Below are positions 62,840-63,076 of a DNA stretch of 63,076 nucleotides, one piece after another. The translations under genes were made by a program, and so were the position numbers. Where the stretch lies: assembly GCA_028227395.1 (NCBI GenBank), contig JAOIZZ010000003.1:1-63076 (forward strand). The letters are read 5' to 3'. Position 1 is the first letter of the stretch. Each line of letters begins with the position of its first letter. The stretch is from Woeseiaceae bacterium. Lineage in GTDB: Bacteria > Pseudomonadota > Gammaproteobacteria > Steroidobacterales > Woeseiaceae. A model generated the notes under the pieces. The model was not told where the DNA came from. It did no database searches and saw only the letters and a program-made list of their open reading frames with translations.

Positions 62840-63075
62840 TGGGTACACCTGTCTGGAAAAGATTCAATTAGGGTTACGAAATCTGCTGGCATGTATTTAG
62901 ATCTGCTCATATATAAATTTCTTAGATCACATATATTATACCAAGTTTCAAAAGCTTTCTTTTTTGCTGTCCAGACCTCCTCAGTAACCAATCCTTGTTT
63001 ATATTGAAAAAAGTCATTTTCATAAAAGAACCACGATATGTGATATAAATTTCTTCTAGCAATCTCATCTTTTGT
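62836..63075 (-). CDS. C-terminal end of an unknown protein running off the right edge
   Basis: An open minus-strand frame enters from the right edge and ends with TGA at 62836-62838, overlapping the cyclodeaminase ATG (ATGA). The 79 visible residues are rich in aromatic residues (LYHISWFFYENDFFQYKQG, LVTEEVW, FETWYNICDLRNLY, ADFVTLIESFPDRC) and look like a real helical domain. Coupling to the cyclodeaminase supports it as a gene. The start is outside the window, and I do not recognise the family. Confidence 0.7.
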   Translation of the reverse strand, partial: TKDEIARRNLYHISWFFYENDFFQYKQGLVTEEVWTAKKKAFETWYNICDLRNLYMSRSKYMPADFVTLIESFPDRCTQ

Positions 63076-63076
63076 A

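Overview
The window reads as one continuous chromosomal segment of an AT-rich gammaproteobacterium. The affiliation is inferred from gene content and order. The run rph / gmk-rpoZ-spoT-ridA-recG-ubiA, the neighbourhoods tesA/ybbA-ybbP, asmA-like-mutY-yggX, aroK-aroB and pyrF-hemE, and the presence of ycgN, yajQ, bioC and uvrD are all typical of that class as generally known. TRAP and POT uptake systems and many small secreted proteins suit a free-living, probably aquatic heterotroph, but I cannot name a genus. I saw no IS element, prophage, integrase, CRISPR array or rRNA. Coding density is very high; only one gene-free stretch exceeds 300 bases (26168-26523).

Layout. 0-2.5 kb (+): the end of an S41 peptidase gene, a methyltransferase and a secreted protein made of six Kazal-like modules. 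2.5-6 kb (-): a POT transporter, tatABC and dtd, which appears to start at ATT. 6-9.3 kb: a TRAP transporter with its Tat-signal binding protein on (+), convergent with dctQM on (-). 9.3-23.5 kb (-): trkH, trkA, uvrD, cyoE, SURF1, bioC, ubiA, recG, ridA, spoT, rpoZ and gmk. 23.6-28 kb (+): rph, rdgB, hemW, a gap carrying DnaA boxes, rpmE and gltA. 28-31.2 kb (-): a nucleotidyltransferase-like unknown and the PBP1a gene. 31.4-36 kb (+): aroK, aroB, dgt, pyrF and hemE. 36-48.3 kb: fadD, tesA and ybbA-ybbP with interlocked divergent starts, a 2-hydroxyacid dehydrogenase, ycgN, ppc, yajQ and an SLC13/RCK permease. 48.3-57.3 kb (+): an unfused seven-gene trp operon preceded by a promoter, a Trp-rich leader peptide and a textbook attenuator, then an asmA-like gene, mutY and yggX. 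57.3-59 kb: divergent lrp and ald sharing helically phased palindromes. 59-60.6 kb (-): two secreted unknowns behind a Fur-box-like palindrome. 60.7 kb: tRNA-Phe. 60.8 kb to the right edge (-): a 51-aa zinc ribbon, a SnoaL-like secreted protein, a pentapeptide-repeat protein, an ornithine cyclodeaminase family enzyme and a truncated unknown.

How the genes relate. The Tat translocase lies next to a TRAP binding protein that carries a twin-arginine signal. TrkH and TrkA form a potassium uptake system. CyoE and SURF1 serve terminal oxidase assembly. The trp operon contains every step from chorismate to tryptophan, and aroK and aroB supply chorismate from the same segment. Gene polarity changes from mostly leftward to more often rightward near 23.5-26.5 kb, close to three consensus DnaA boxes. 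The most notable non-gene signals are the trp attenuator, the DnaA-box palindrome, the lrp/ald operators, the Fur-like box before two duplicated secreted proteins, and the ATT start of dtd.
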